Source of the DNA: Mycolicibacterium sp. MU0053
Lineage (GTDB): Bacteria > Actinomycetota > Actinomycetes > Mycobacteriales > Mycobacteriaceae
Assembly: GCF_963378095.1 (NCBI RefSeq)
Contig: NZ_OY726397.1
Coordinates: 4,278,001-4,342,000 of the forward strand
Reading direction: 5' to 3'
DNA length: 64,000 bases
Below, piece by piece: positions 8,381-17,863 of the stretch. Position 1 is the stretch's first letter. Each line of letters starts with the position of its first letter. Made by a program: the position numbers and the translations under genes. The notes beneath the pieces are model-generated. The model was not told the DNA's origin and searched no databases. It was given only the letters and a program-made list of their open reading frames with translations.

Positions 8381-9361
8381 GTGGCAACCGGCCAAAAAAG
8401 AATCTTCAACGATGTGACCGAAACGGTGGGCAATACCCCCGTGGTGCGATTGAATGAGCGCTTCGCCGTGGCGAACACCGAGCTACTTTTGAAGCTCGAA
8501 TATTACAATCCGACCGCGAGTGTGAAGGACCGACTCTCGGTCGGCGCGATCAATTTCGCGGAGCAAAGCGGCCAACTGCCCCCGGGCGGCACAATCGTGG
8601 CTGCCAGCAGCGGAAACCTCGGTATTGGACTCGCCGCGGCCGGGGCCAGTCGCGGTTATCGCGTGGTCATAGTCATTTACGAAGACACCAGTTACGAGCG
8701 CAAAGTCGTCATCCAGAACCTGGGCGCAGAACTGGTGTTGACACCCAAGGAAGACGGCGTGCGCGGGTCGGTCGAGGAAGCCGAGAGAATTGCCGAGCAA
8801 ACACCCGGTGCATTCTTCGTGAACCAATTCATCATTCCCATCAATCGCGAGATTCATCGGCAAACGACCGGGCCGGAAATATGGGCGGACACCGCCGGAG
8901 ACGTCGATGCTGTGGTCATCGGGGTCGGCTCGGGCGGAACAATCAGTGGGATCGGCTCATTCCTGAAAGAAAAGAACCCCGGTATCAGGATATTCGCCGT
9001 CGAACCGGATAATTCCGCGGTGCTCAGCGGCGAGAAATTCAATCCCCACAAGATCTACGGACTGGGCCCCAATTTCAAGAGCCCGAATTTCGCGGACGAG
9101 GTCGTCGACGAGGTGCTGCGCGTCACCGAGGACGACGCCGCTGCCACCGCCCGCGAGCTTGCCAGATACGCCGGAATCCCCGCCGGCCTCAGCGGCGGAG
9201 CAGCGGTCGCCGCCGCCAGGCAAGTTGCCGAACGTCGAGACCCCACCATCCGCACGATCCTCACGCTTGTTCCCGACTCCGCGGATCGCTACATATCCAG
9301 CTATCTGTTCCAGGACACCTTCGATGAGAACGGAGCGTTTCGTACCCATGTCTCAGTCTGA
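8381..9361 (+). CDS. Divergent cysteine-synthase-fold PLP enzyme (CysK/CBS family)
   Basis: This 326-aa fold-type II PLP enzyme starts at GTG 8381 after GAGAGACGAC. The PLP lysine is K49 in NPTASVKDR. The phosphate cup is GVGSGGTISGIG. The tail carries GIPAGLSGGAAVAAA and VPDSADRYISSYLF, as in O-acetylserine sulfhydrylases. Substrate-contact motifs differ from canonical CysK. SSGNLGIG replaces TSGNTGIG (residues 76-83), YEDTSYERK replaces the PETMSxER helix, and PHKIYGLGPNF replaces PHKIQGIG. It could be a cysteine synthase using another acceptor or sulfur donor, or a diaminopropionate- or cystathionine-type synthase. Codons are visibly more AT-rich than its neighbours (many aat, att, aaa), suggesting acquisition. 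It overlaps the next gene by 14 nt. Confidence 0.82.
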   Translation: MATGQKRIFNDVTETVGNTPVVRLNERFAVANTELLLKLEYYNPTASVKDRLSVGAINFAEQSGQLPPGGTIVAASSGNLGIGLAAAGASRGYRVVIVIYEDTSYERKVVIQNLGAELVLTPKEDGVRGSVEEAERIAEQTPGAFFVNQFIIPINREIHRQTTGPEIWADTAGDVDAVVIGVGSGGTISGIGSFLKEKNPGIRIFAVEPDNSAVLSGEKFNPHKIYGLGPNFKSPNFADEVVDEVLRVTEDDAAATARELARYAGIPAGLSGGAAVAAARQVAERRDPTIRTILTLVPDSADRYISSYLFQDTFDENGAFRTHVSV

Positions 9362-10547
9362 GCAGGATCAACTCGAAGCGCGCGCCGCGCGCCTGCGGCA
9401 ACCGGGTAAGCAATTCAGTTTGGGATTCTTCACCCAGGTACCCAGCCCCGCCGACCGGCCGGCGAAGAGAACCTATGACGAACTCATCGAAAGCATCGTT
9501 GCCGCCGAAGAACTCGGGTATGAGAGCGTCTGGATCGGGCAGCACCATTTCAGCCCCGAGGACGGCAGCGTGCCGTCGCCGCTGGTCGTATTGGCGGTTG
9601 CCGCGGCACGGACGACGCGGATCCAGCTGGCAACAGCGGTCATAGCGTTGCCGTTCGAACACCCGATCAGGCTCGCCGAGGATCTCGCGGTGCTGGATGA
9701 GGTATCGGGTGGCCGAGTCCAAATCGGACTGGGCGGTGCCCGAGGGGACCTGCAGGCCTTCAATGCGTTCGGCGTCGACTTCAACGCCCGGCACGAGCTG
9801 TTCGATCGCAATCTCGAGGTCCTGCATCATCTGCTGGAACAGCGCAGTGTCCGCGATTTCGGCCAGACCCCGACGGTTCAGTTGAGCACCACGGATGCCC
9901 CGTTCGAGCGCAATTCTGCGGGGCGACTGTCGGCCTCCGACTCGGTGGCCGGCCAGCTGGCGAGCGCAGACCTGGAGCCCAAGCACCTCTTTCCCAACGT
10001 GCCGAGTCTCAGAAGCAGGCTGTGGCAGACCGCCAGCAGTGAGGACCGCGCGCGAAAGATCGCCCAGAACGGAAACGGACTCCTGATCGGTGCGTTCCAC
10101 GACCATGTCATCTTCCATCAGCTTCGGTTCATCGTCGGTTACCTCGAAGAATGGCTGGCGATCAATGGGAATCTGGAAGAAGCCCGAATCGGTGCGCAGC
10201 GGTTCACCTTTCACGGCGAGAATGCCGACGCGATAGCGCGCGCCCTCGCTCCGGACGTGGCGTCGACGCAACGGGGGCTGGCGGCTCGTTTCCCGCAGCT
10301 GGGGTCCGCGTCCCCGGAAGAGTATCTACGCACCGTGGCGCGGACGGGCACCGCGCAGGAGATCGTCGCGCAACTCCTGGACGATCCCGCGTTGTTGGGT
10401 TTCATCACCGACTTCTTCCCGACCACGGGGCTGTTCCCATCCGTGCGGACAGGCACCGCCGGAGCGGATCTGGACATCGAACGCTTGCGGGTGTTCGCCG
10501 AGGAAATCGCGCCGGAACTGGGCTGGAAGCCGGCAGTTGCCCCATAG
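9348..10547 (+). CDS. Luciferase-like FMN-dependent monooxygenase (LLM class)
   Basis: This 399-aa TIM-barrel flavin enzyme starts at ATG 9348, with GGAG 13 nt upstream. An alternative ATG at 9324 gives MRTERFVPMSQ. Family features are SLGFFTQVPSP (first strand), AAEELGYESVWIGQHHF, RIQLATAVIALPFEHPIRLAEDLAVLDEVSGGRVQIGLGGA and an active-site HELFDRNLEVLHHLL helix. LLM enzymes oxygenate substrates such as alkanesulfonates, dialkyl sulfides and nitrilotriacetate using FMNH2 or F420. Its position between a CysK-like enzyme and a symporter fits liberation of sulfur or nitrogen from an imported organic compound. That role is inference from context. Confidence 0.85.
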   Translation: MSQSEQDQLEARAARLRQPGKQFSLGFFTQVPSPADRPAKRTYDELIESIVAAEELGYESVWIGQHHFSPEDGSVPSPLVVLAVAAARTTRIQLATAVIALPFEHPIRLAEDLAVLDEVSGGRVQIGLGGARGDLQAFNAFGVDFNARHELFDRNLEVLHHLLEQRSVRDFGQTPTVQLSTTDAPFERNSAGRLSASDSVAGQLASADLEPKHLFPNVPSLRSRLWQTASSEDRARKIAQNGNGLLIGAFHDHVIFHQLRFIVGYLEEWLAINGNLEEARIGAQRFTFHGENADAIARALAPDVASTQRGLAARFPQLGSASPEEYLRTVARTGTAQEIVAQLLDDPALLGFITDFFPTTGLFPSVRTGTAGADLDIERLRVFAEEIAPELGWKPAVAP

Positions 10548-10590
10548 TCGTAGCTCCACCACCCCCTCACGTCACATTAGGAGACCGCCC

Positions 10591-12147
10591 GTGCTAAACC
10601 TCGAATTCATCCGGCAGTCAAGCGCATTGGGATATGCGCTGTTATTCGGTCCGGGTATCGTGCTGTTGCTCATCGCCCTCGTGGTGAAGGGAGCGGTCCG
10701 GACGACCCACAACTACGTGATCTCCGGTCGACTGCTGGGCTTCGGGTTCGGGGTGGCGTCGCTCATCTCGGTGTGGACGTGGTCGATGGCGGTGATGCTG
10801 TCGTCGGCCCAGGCCTACACCTGGGGCACTTCGGGTCTGGTCTGGTTCATCGTGCCCAACGGGCTCGCGGTGATCATCATGGTGCCCTTCGCCTTGAAAC
10901 TGCGCCAGAAGATGCCGTCCGGATACACCCTCGCCCAGTTCATTCGGGCGCGGTTCCAGAACTCGGTCAGCAGCGTGGCGACGTTGGTGTTCCTGATCGG
11001 CGCGCTGCTCGGCGTCATCATGATCAACCTCGCCGGTTTGGTGCTGGTGATGAACAAGATCTTCGGGCTCACCCCGATCAGCATCGTCATCACCGGCATC
11101 GTCGTGGTCACCGTGTACTCGTATCTCGGCGGACTGACGACGTCGGCGGTCACGGGAACCTTGAACACGCTGCTCCTCGGCGTCGGGTCGTCCGTGGTGG
11201 TGCTCTTCGTCCTGGCCAAGGCCGGCGGCGCGGAGCTTGTCTTCAACGAGGTCCAGGCCCGCGGCGATCAGCACCTGAACCCCTTCAACCCGGTCACCGC
11301 CGCGAGCTTCGGCCTGGCCTTGGCGCTGGGGTTGCTGACCAACGTCATCGCCGATCAGTCGTTCTGGCAACGTGTTTGGGCGATCCGGCCCAAGGACCTC
11401 GGCCGCAGCTTCTTATGGGCAGGCGTGTGGTTCTACCCCATCCCGATGGCACTGGGCCTCCTCGGCTTCATCGGTGTCGCCTACGGCGTGACGCCCGAAC
11501 AGCTGGGGTCGCTGGGTGCGGGAGCGATCGGTCCGCACGTCATCGCAAGTCTCGGCCTGCCGGTGTTCATCATCGCCCTGTACACGCTGGTGGTCGTCAA
11601 CGCGTGCTTCGCGGCCATCGACGGCGCCCTCTCGGGGGTGACGTCGCTGGTCGCGGTCGACATCGTCAATCGGTACTGGCCCAAGGTGTCCGAGCGCACG
11701 CTGCTCACCATCACCAAGACCAGCATGATCGTCGCGGCCGCGGTCGCCGGGGGTGTGGTGCTGACCGGTATCGACTACGTGAATCTCGTGACCACGGTGT
11801 ACTTCTACGGCACCAGCCTGCTCATTCCGGTGACCCTCAGCATCTTCTGGTCGCGCATGACCGGGACGGGATACGTGGCCGGCGTGCTTGCGGGTATCGC
11901 GGTCGGCGGACCGCTGCGGGAGACGCTCGGGCCCACTTACGGCCCGCTTTTCGGGATCATCGGTTTGATTGCCGCGTCGGCGATCGTCTCGGTCGTGGTG
12001 AGCTTGCGCGCCAACACCCGCTTCGACTTCGACAGCCTCGCCGAAGGTTCGGCGGCACTGCTCGAACGCGACGCCAGAACCGCTGCCGCGAGCAGGCCCA
12101 CGGATGATCCCGTTGCCGGTGACGCCGTCACCGCCGGACAGCAATAA
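10591..12147 (+). CDS. Sodium:solute symporter (SSS family)
   Basis: This 518-aa integral membrane protein starts at GTG 10591 behind TAGGAGACC. About 13 hydrophobic segments are visible. SSS hallmarks include the N-terminal SGRLLGFGFGVASLISVWTWSMAVMLSSAQAYTWG region, the helix-4/5 VYSYLGGLTTSAVTGTLNTLLLGVG segment (typical YxxxGGLxAxxxTD-type signature region) and IADQSFWQRVWAIRP. The last resembles the urea/polyamine-like branch of SSS transporters. The substrate cannot be read from sequence. It follows the monooxygenase by 43 nt and precedes a small membrane protein by 18 nt, so it probably imports the substrate of this cassette. Confidence 0.9.
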   Translation: MLNLEFIRQSSALGYALLFGPGIVLLLIALVVKGAVRTTHNYVISGRLLGFGFGVASLISVWTWSMAVMLSSAQAYTWGTSGLVWFIVPNGLAVIIMVPFALKLRQKMPSGYTLAQFIRARFQNSVSSVATLVFLIGALLGVIMINLAGLVLVMNKIFGLTPISIVITGIVVVTVYSYLGGLTTSAVTGTLNTLLLGVGSSVVVLFVLAKAGGAELVFNEVQARGDQHLNPFNPVTAASFGLALALGLLTNVIADQSFWQRVWAIRPKDLGRSFLWAGVWFYPIPMALGLLGFIGVAYGVTPEQLGSLGAGAIGPHVIASLGLPVFIIALYTLVVVNACFAAIDGALSGVTSLVAVDIVNRYWPKVSERTLLTITKTSMIVAAAVAGGVVLTGIDYVNLVTTVYFYGTSLLIPVTLSIFWSRMTGTGYVAGVLAGIAVGGPLRETLGPTYGPLFGIIGLIAASAIVSVVVSLRANTRFDFDSLAEGSAALLERDARTAAASRPTDDPVAGDAVTAGQQ

Positions 12148-12165
12148 GAGCAGAAAGGCATTGTC

Positions 12166-12534
12166 GTGACCCTCTTCTACCTCGGCGCGGGCATCAGCCT
12201 GGTGCTTGCCGTCAGCTACCTGATCGTCGGGACGCTGAGCTTCCTCCGGATCCGGCGACAGTTGGCGGACGGTACGGGCGTCGACGCGACCGATGACGAA
12301 CTGGACTCGTCCGAAGTCGCACTGGTTCCGGGCTTCACCTGGAAGGCCACCTTGGCGGTATTGACGTCGTTTGTCGTGCTGATCATCGCCTCCTACAGCG
12401 GCACCTTCTGGTACGTGCTGGCATTCAGCGGACTCGGCACCGCCGCAGCGGTGATCGTGGCGTTCATCATCGAACTTCGCGGCGACCGGGCGCACGTGCG
12501 CGCTGAGACGGCGACCTCAGCGCCGCAGAACTAG
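12166..12534 (+). CDS. Small membrane protein linked to the SSS symporter
   Basis: This 122-aa protein starts at GTG 12166 behind AGAAAGGC. It has three hydrophobic segments: about residues 3-25 (LFYLGAGISLVLAVSYLIVGTL), 65-80 and 83-100. An acidic loop (DATDDELDSSEVALVPG) lies between the first two. It follows the symporter by 18 nt and is probably a partner subunit or regulator of it. No named family was recognised. Its 3' end overlaps the convergent gene by 18 nt. Confidence 0.7.
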   Translation: MTLFYLGAGISLVLAVSYLIVGTLSFLRIRRQLADGTGVDATDDELDSSEVALVPGFTWKATLAVLTSFVVLIIASYSGTFWYVLAFSGLGTAAAVIVAFIIELRGDRAHVRAETATSAPQN

Positions 12535-12984
12535 TGCCTCGTCCGCCTTCTTCCCCAGCACCTTCTGCACGGTGTGCCGGTCGATCTGATCGAGGGTCAG
12601 GACCGCTTGCGGCCGCGTGATGCGCGCCATGTCCTCAGCACTCGGCTGCGGCACGTCGAGCAGAATGTCCCGGGCGGTGTCGATGTCGATGTTCGTGTGA
12701 ATCCACTGCGCGCTGTCGGTCCGGTGGTCGGCGGTGACGAACCAGTTGGCGATGAACAGGCGTTGGCGCGGTATCAGTGTCCAGACCTTCTGACGAGCCA
12801 GTGCCGACCGTCCACCAGGTCGGGTGATTGCCAGCCACGCGAGCTTGCGGTCGGAGACGCCGGACAGTTCCCAGAACGCCCACCCGCGCGCCGTGATGCC
12901 CGTCGGTAGGTCGTCGACCCTGGCGCGTTCGGCCAGGCCGGGGATCAGCGGGCGGAAATCAGGCAGGTCGTCGTGGCTGGTCAT
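12517..12984 (-). CDS. Conserved hypothetical protein
   Basis: This 155-aa soluble protein starts at ATG 12984 with AAGGATGAG upstream. The sequence is Trp- and Arg-rich (GITARGWAFWELSGVSDRKLAWLAITRPGG, RLFIANWFVTADHRTDSAQWIHTNIDIDTARDILL) with no catalytic motif recognised. It lies between the symporter cassette and the DUF222 gene and converges on the cassette with an 18-nt overlap. The function is unknown. Confidence 0.65.
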   Translation of the reverse strand: MTSHDDLPDFRPLIPGLAERARVDDLPTGITARGWAFWELSGVSDRKLAWLAITRPGGRSALARQKVWTLIPRQRLFIANWFVTADHRTDSAQWIHTNIDIDTARDILLDVPQPSAEDMARITRPQAVLTLDQIDRHTVQKVLGKKADEALVLRR

Positions 12985-13177
12985 CAGTCGTCTCATCCTT
13001 GCCGGCGGGCGCCTGCACCGCGGGGGCGCACGTTTCGTCAGCCATTCCCGTCACTCTGGCACAGCGCAGTGACACGCTCCGTCCCGCAGCCACGGGCCCA
13101 GCACCCCGGTCCGGCGAGTCCTCCACGCGCGCATTTCCGATGAGTCAACGTCACACCCCGATGGCATACTCGAACGC

Positions 13178-14608
13178 ATGTTCGATATGGAGTCGTTGCC
13201 GCGGGTCGGGGCGGTGTCTGAGCTGGACACCCGCGGCCTCATCGACGCCATCGGCGCCACGGCCCGACTCGAGGCCGCGACCACCGCGCGCCGCCTGGCC
13301 GCGGTCGCGGAGTTGTTCGACCGTCGCCTCCACGAGGTCGACGCGTCCGAGCGCGAACAGTGGCTCATCGACGGCCACGAGCAGGTCACCGCCGAGGTCG
13401 CCGCCGCGCTCGGCATCAGTTCCAAGCGCGCTGCCGGCCTCGTCCGCGTCGCCACCAGCCTGTACGAACGCCTGCCGCGCGTGGCCGCCGTGTTCGCCGA
13501 AGGCCGCGTCGACTACCGGGTGATCGCCGCAATCGTCTCGCGCACCGAACTGATCCTCGACGACGCCGACGTGGCCCGCATCGACAGCGCCCTGGCGCGC
13601 CAAGTCCACCGCTGGAACCGGCTGTCGCGCAACAAGCTCACCGAAGTACTCGACACGGCCGTCATCACCATCGATCGCCTCGCGCGTAAACCGGCCCGCA
13701 ACCCCGCCGAGGACCGCGAAGTCGGAATCGGACCCGACCGCGCCGGGATGGCCGAACTCTGGGGCACCGTTCACACCCCCGATGCCATCGCCTTTGATGC
13801 GCGCCTCGAGCACCTTGCCGACACCGTCTGCGGCAACGATCCGCGCACCAAAGCCCAACGCCGCGCCGATGCCGTGGGCGCGCTGACCGCCGGCGCCACC
13901 CGGCTACCGTGCCAGTGTGGCCGCGAGGATTGCCCAACCTTCAGCGAACCCGCGCCACCGCAGCCCGAAGTCGTCGTCACCGTCATCACCGACGCGACCC
14001 AAACCATTGGCTACGCGCCCGGATTCGGCGTTCTCGACGAGAAGGCACTGGCTGAAGCAGTCGCGCGGGCCACCGCAAAGGTACGCAAGCTCGCCCACCC
14101 CGGTGAGGCCGCCGCCGAGACCGGCTACCGGCCCTCGACCGCACTGGCCGACTTCATCCGCTGCCGCGATCTGACCTGCCGCTTCCCCGGCTGCGACGCC
14201 CGGGCCGAGGTCTGCGACATCGACCACACGACCCCTTGGCCCTACGGCCCCACCCACCCCTCCAACCTCAAACTTCTCTGCCGTCGCCATCATTTGCTCA
14301 AAACTTTCTACACCGGCCCCCGCTGGTGGCAGGACACCCAGCAACCCGACGGCACCGTCACGTGGACCTCCCCCACCGGTCACACCTACACCACCAAACC
14401 CAATGGCGCCCTGTTCTTTCCGGTCCTGGCCAAACCCACCGGAGCACTCACGCTGACCAGCAGTCCACCGCCCGGTCCGATGCGCGGGGCAGCCATGCCC
14501 ACCCGCGCCACGACCCGCGCACAGGAACGCCTCGCCCGCATCACCTACGAGCGCAACCGCAATGCCATGCACTACGCACTGAACCCTGAACCGCCCCCAC
14601 CCTTCTGA
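13178..14608 (+). CDS. DUF222/HNH endonuclease-domain protein (13E12 repeat family)
   Basis: This 476-aa protein has an N-terminal DUF222 domain (about residues 15-300, including ITSKRAAGLV-like helices and RIDSALARQVHRWNRLSRNKL). A C-terminal HNH nuclease motif follows (about residues 325-370): CRDLTCRFPGCDARAEVCDIDHTTPWPYGP then NLKLLCRRHHLLKT. It shows the zinc cysteines and the D-H, N and H residues. This is the abundant actinobacterial 13E12 family, present in several copies per mycobacterial genome. The family is often considered selfish or linked to repeated regions. It stands alone here and no flanking repeats were found. Confidence 0.93.
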   Translation: MFDMESLPRVGAVSELDTRGLIDAIGATARLEAATTARRLAAVAELFDRRLHEVDASEREQWLIDGHEQVTAEVAAALGISSKRAAGLVRVATSLYERLPRVAAVFAEGRVDYRVIAAIVSRTELILDDADVARIDSALARQVHRWNRLSRNKLTEVLDTAVITIDRLARKPARNPAEDREVGIGPDRAGMAELWGTVHTPDAIAFDARLEHLADTVCGNDPRTKAQRRADAVGALTAGATRLPCQCGREDCPTFSEPAPPQPEVVVTVITDATQTIGYAPGFGVLDEKALAEAVARATAKVRKLAHPGEAAAETGYRPSTALADFIRCRDLTCRFPGCDARAEVCDIDHTTPWPYGPTHPSNLKLLCRRHHLLKTFYTGPRWWQDTQQPDGTVTWTSPTGHTYTTKPNGALFFPVLAKPTGALTLTSSPPPGPMRGAAMPTRATTRAQERLARITYERNRNAMHYALNPEPPPPF

Positions 14609-14654
14609 GCCCGCACTAGCGGAACGCTGCACCGCCCACTATGGTGAGCGACGT

Positions 14655-16358
<1,704 letters not shown>

Positions 16359-16360
16359 CC

Positions 16361-17212
16361 ATGAAGCCGCTCCCGCTGCCGCCGCCCGGGCAACCGCCGC
16401 TGTCGGTGCTGACCATCGCCGGTTCCGATTCCGGCGGCGGCGCGGGCATTCAGGCCGACTTGCGCACGTTCGCGATGCTCGGTATGCACGGCTGTGTGGC
16501 GGTGGCGGCGGTGACCGTGCAGAACACCGTGGGCGTCAAGGCCTTTCACGAGATACCGCTGGACATCATCGCGGGCCAGATCCAGGCGGTGACCTCCGAC
16601 ATAGACGTCCGGGCCGCGAAGACCGGGATGCTGGCATCGGCCGAGATCATCGGGTGTGTCGCCGAGACCTGGCGCGCCGAGGGGCTGGCCGGGACCGTGC
16701 CGCTGGTCGTCGACCCGGTGTGCGCGTCGATGCACGGCGACCCGTTGGTGCACCCCTCGGCGCTGAATTCCATTCGCACCGAGTTGTTTCCGATCGCCAC
16801 GCTGGTCACGCCCAACCTCGACGAGGTCCGCCTGCTGGTCAACATCGACGTGGTCGACGAGGCGTCCCAGCGCGAGGCGGCCCGGGCGCTGCACGCGCTG
16901 GGCCCACGCTGGGCGCTGGTCAAGGGCGGCCACCTGCGGTCCTCGCGGATGAGTCCGGACCTGCTGTTCGACGGTACCGATTTCCACGAGTTCGACGCGC
17001 GCCGCGTCGACACCGGCCATGACCACGGCGCCGGGGACACCCTGGCCGCGGCCACGGCATCGGCGCTGGCGCACGGCTACTCGGTGCCCGAGGCGGTCGC
17101 GTTCGCAAAGGCCTGGGTCACCGAATGCCTCCGCGCGGCCTATCCGCTGGGGCGCGGCCACGGTCCGGTGAACGCCCTGGTCCGGCTGCGCGGACTCGCC
17201 GATGGATCTTGA
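16361..17212 (+). CDS. thiD: Hydroxymethylpyrimidine/phosphomethylpyrimidine kinase ThiD
   Basis: This 283-aa ribokinase-fold kinase phosphorylates HMP and HMP-phosphate to HMP-PP. It shows VLTIAGSDSGGGAGIQADLRTFAMLGMHG, KTGMLAS, VVDPVCAS, TPNLDEVRLL and the catalytic GAGDTLAAATASAL loop. The start at ATG 16361 lies 2 nt after the thiC stop. A GTG at 16355 overlapping that stop is a possible alternative. Translational coupling places it under the same TPP control as thiC. Confidence 0.95.
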   Translation: MKPLPLPPPGQPPLSVLTIAGSDSGGGAGIQADLRTFAMLGMHGCVAVAAVTVQNTVGVKAFHEIPLDIIAGQIQAVTSDIDVRAAKTGMLASAEIIGCVAETWRAEGLAGTVPLVVDPVCASMHGDPLVHPSALNSIRTELFPIATLVTPNLDEVRLLVNIDVVDEASQREAARALHALGPRWALVKGGHLRSSRMSPDLLFDGTDFHEFDARRVDTGHDHGAGDTLAAATASALAHGYSVPEAVAFAKAWVTECLRAAYPLGRGHGPVNALVRLRGLADGS

Positions 17213-17816
17213 CGCGATCGCGGGCATCGCGCACCCCCCGGCAACCGATCCGGCGGGCACGGTGCTGCTGACCCACGGCGCGGGCGGCAGCCGCGAGGCA
17301 CCGCTGCTGATCCGGCTGTGCGACGAATGGGCCCGCCGGGGTTGGCTCGCGGTGCGCTACAACCTGCCCTACCGGCGGCGACGCCCCAAGGGCCCGCCGT
17401 CCGGCTCGGCCACGACCGACCAGGCCGGCGTCGCCGAGGCCATCGCGATGGCCCGCGAACTCGGCCCGGGCCCGGTGCTCGCCGGCGGGCACTCCTACGG
17501 CGGCCGGATGACCTCCATGGTGGTCGCCGACGGTGCCGCCGTCGACGTCCTCACGCTGTTCTCCTATCCGCTGCACCCGCCCGGCAAGCCCGAGCGGGCC
17601 CGCACCGAACACCTGCCGGCCATCGCGGTGCCGACCGTGTTCACCCACGGCACCGCCGACCCGTTCGGCAGCATCGCCGAACTGCGTGCGGCCGCGACCC
17701 TGCTGCCCGGATACACCGAGATCGTCGAGGTCACCGGGGCGCGCCATGACCTGGGCTCCAAGACCCTGGACGTGCCCGCACTGGCGGTCGAAGCCGCCCT
17801 GCGGGCACTGAGGTAG
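17202..17816 (+). CDS. Alpha/beta-hydrolase (dienelactone-hydrolase-like, Rv0421c-like)
   Basis: This 204-aa protein overlaps thiD by 11 nt. It has LLTHGAGGSREAPL (oxyanion region), the nucleophile elbow GHSYGGRM, THGTADPFG near the Asp, and GARHDLGSK carrying the probable catalytic His. It belongs to the small KANL3/Tex30-like hydrolase group. Conserved coupling to thiC-thiD in mycobacteria suggests a thiamine salvage or repair role, but no reaction is assigned. Confidence 0.85.
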   Translation: MDLDAIAGIAHPPATDPAGTVLLTHGAGGSREAPLLIRLCDEWARRGWLAVRYNLPYRRRRPKGPPSGSATTDQAGVAEAIAMARELGPGPVLAGGHSYGGRMTSMVVADGAAVDVLTLFSYPLHPPGKPERARTEHLPAIAVPTVFTHGTADPFGSIAELRAAATLLPGYTEIVEVTGARHDLGSKTLDVPALAVEAALRALR

Positions 17817-17831
17817 CGACAGCGCCCTTCC

Positions 17832-17851
17832 ATCTTACTCGTCGGTAAGAT
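17832..17851. promoter_or_regulatory. TetR-type operator upstream of the flavin monooxygenase
   Basis: ATCTTAC (17832-17838) and GTAAGAT (17845-17851) form a perfect 7-bp inverted repeat around TCGTCG, 13 nt before the monooxygenase ATG. A second GTAA...TTAC pair (17845-17859) overlaps it. This arrangement is typical for TetR repressors. The tandem TetR encoded at 19640-20860 is the nearest candidate. Confidence 0.65.
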
Positions 17852-17863
17852 ACCGTTACGGAC

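Noticed and set aside
8280..8459. An upstream ORF starting ATG at about 8280 and overlapping the CysK-like gene
   Set aside because: It has no ribosome-binding site, shows no poly-Cys attenuator pattern, and its later codons are simply a shifted reading of the enzyme gene.
13178..14608. DUF222/HNH gene as part of an insertion sequence or intron
   Set aside because: No terminal repeats, duplicated target site or transposase lies next to it.
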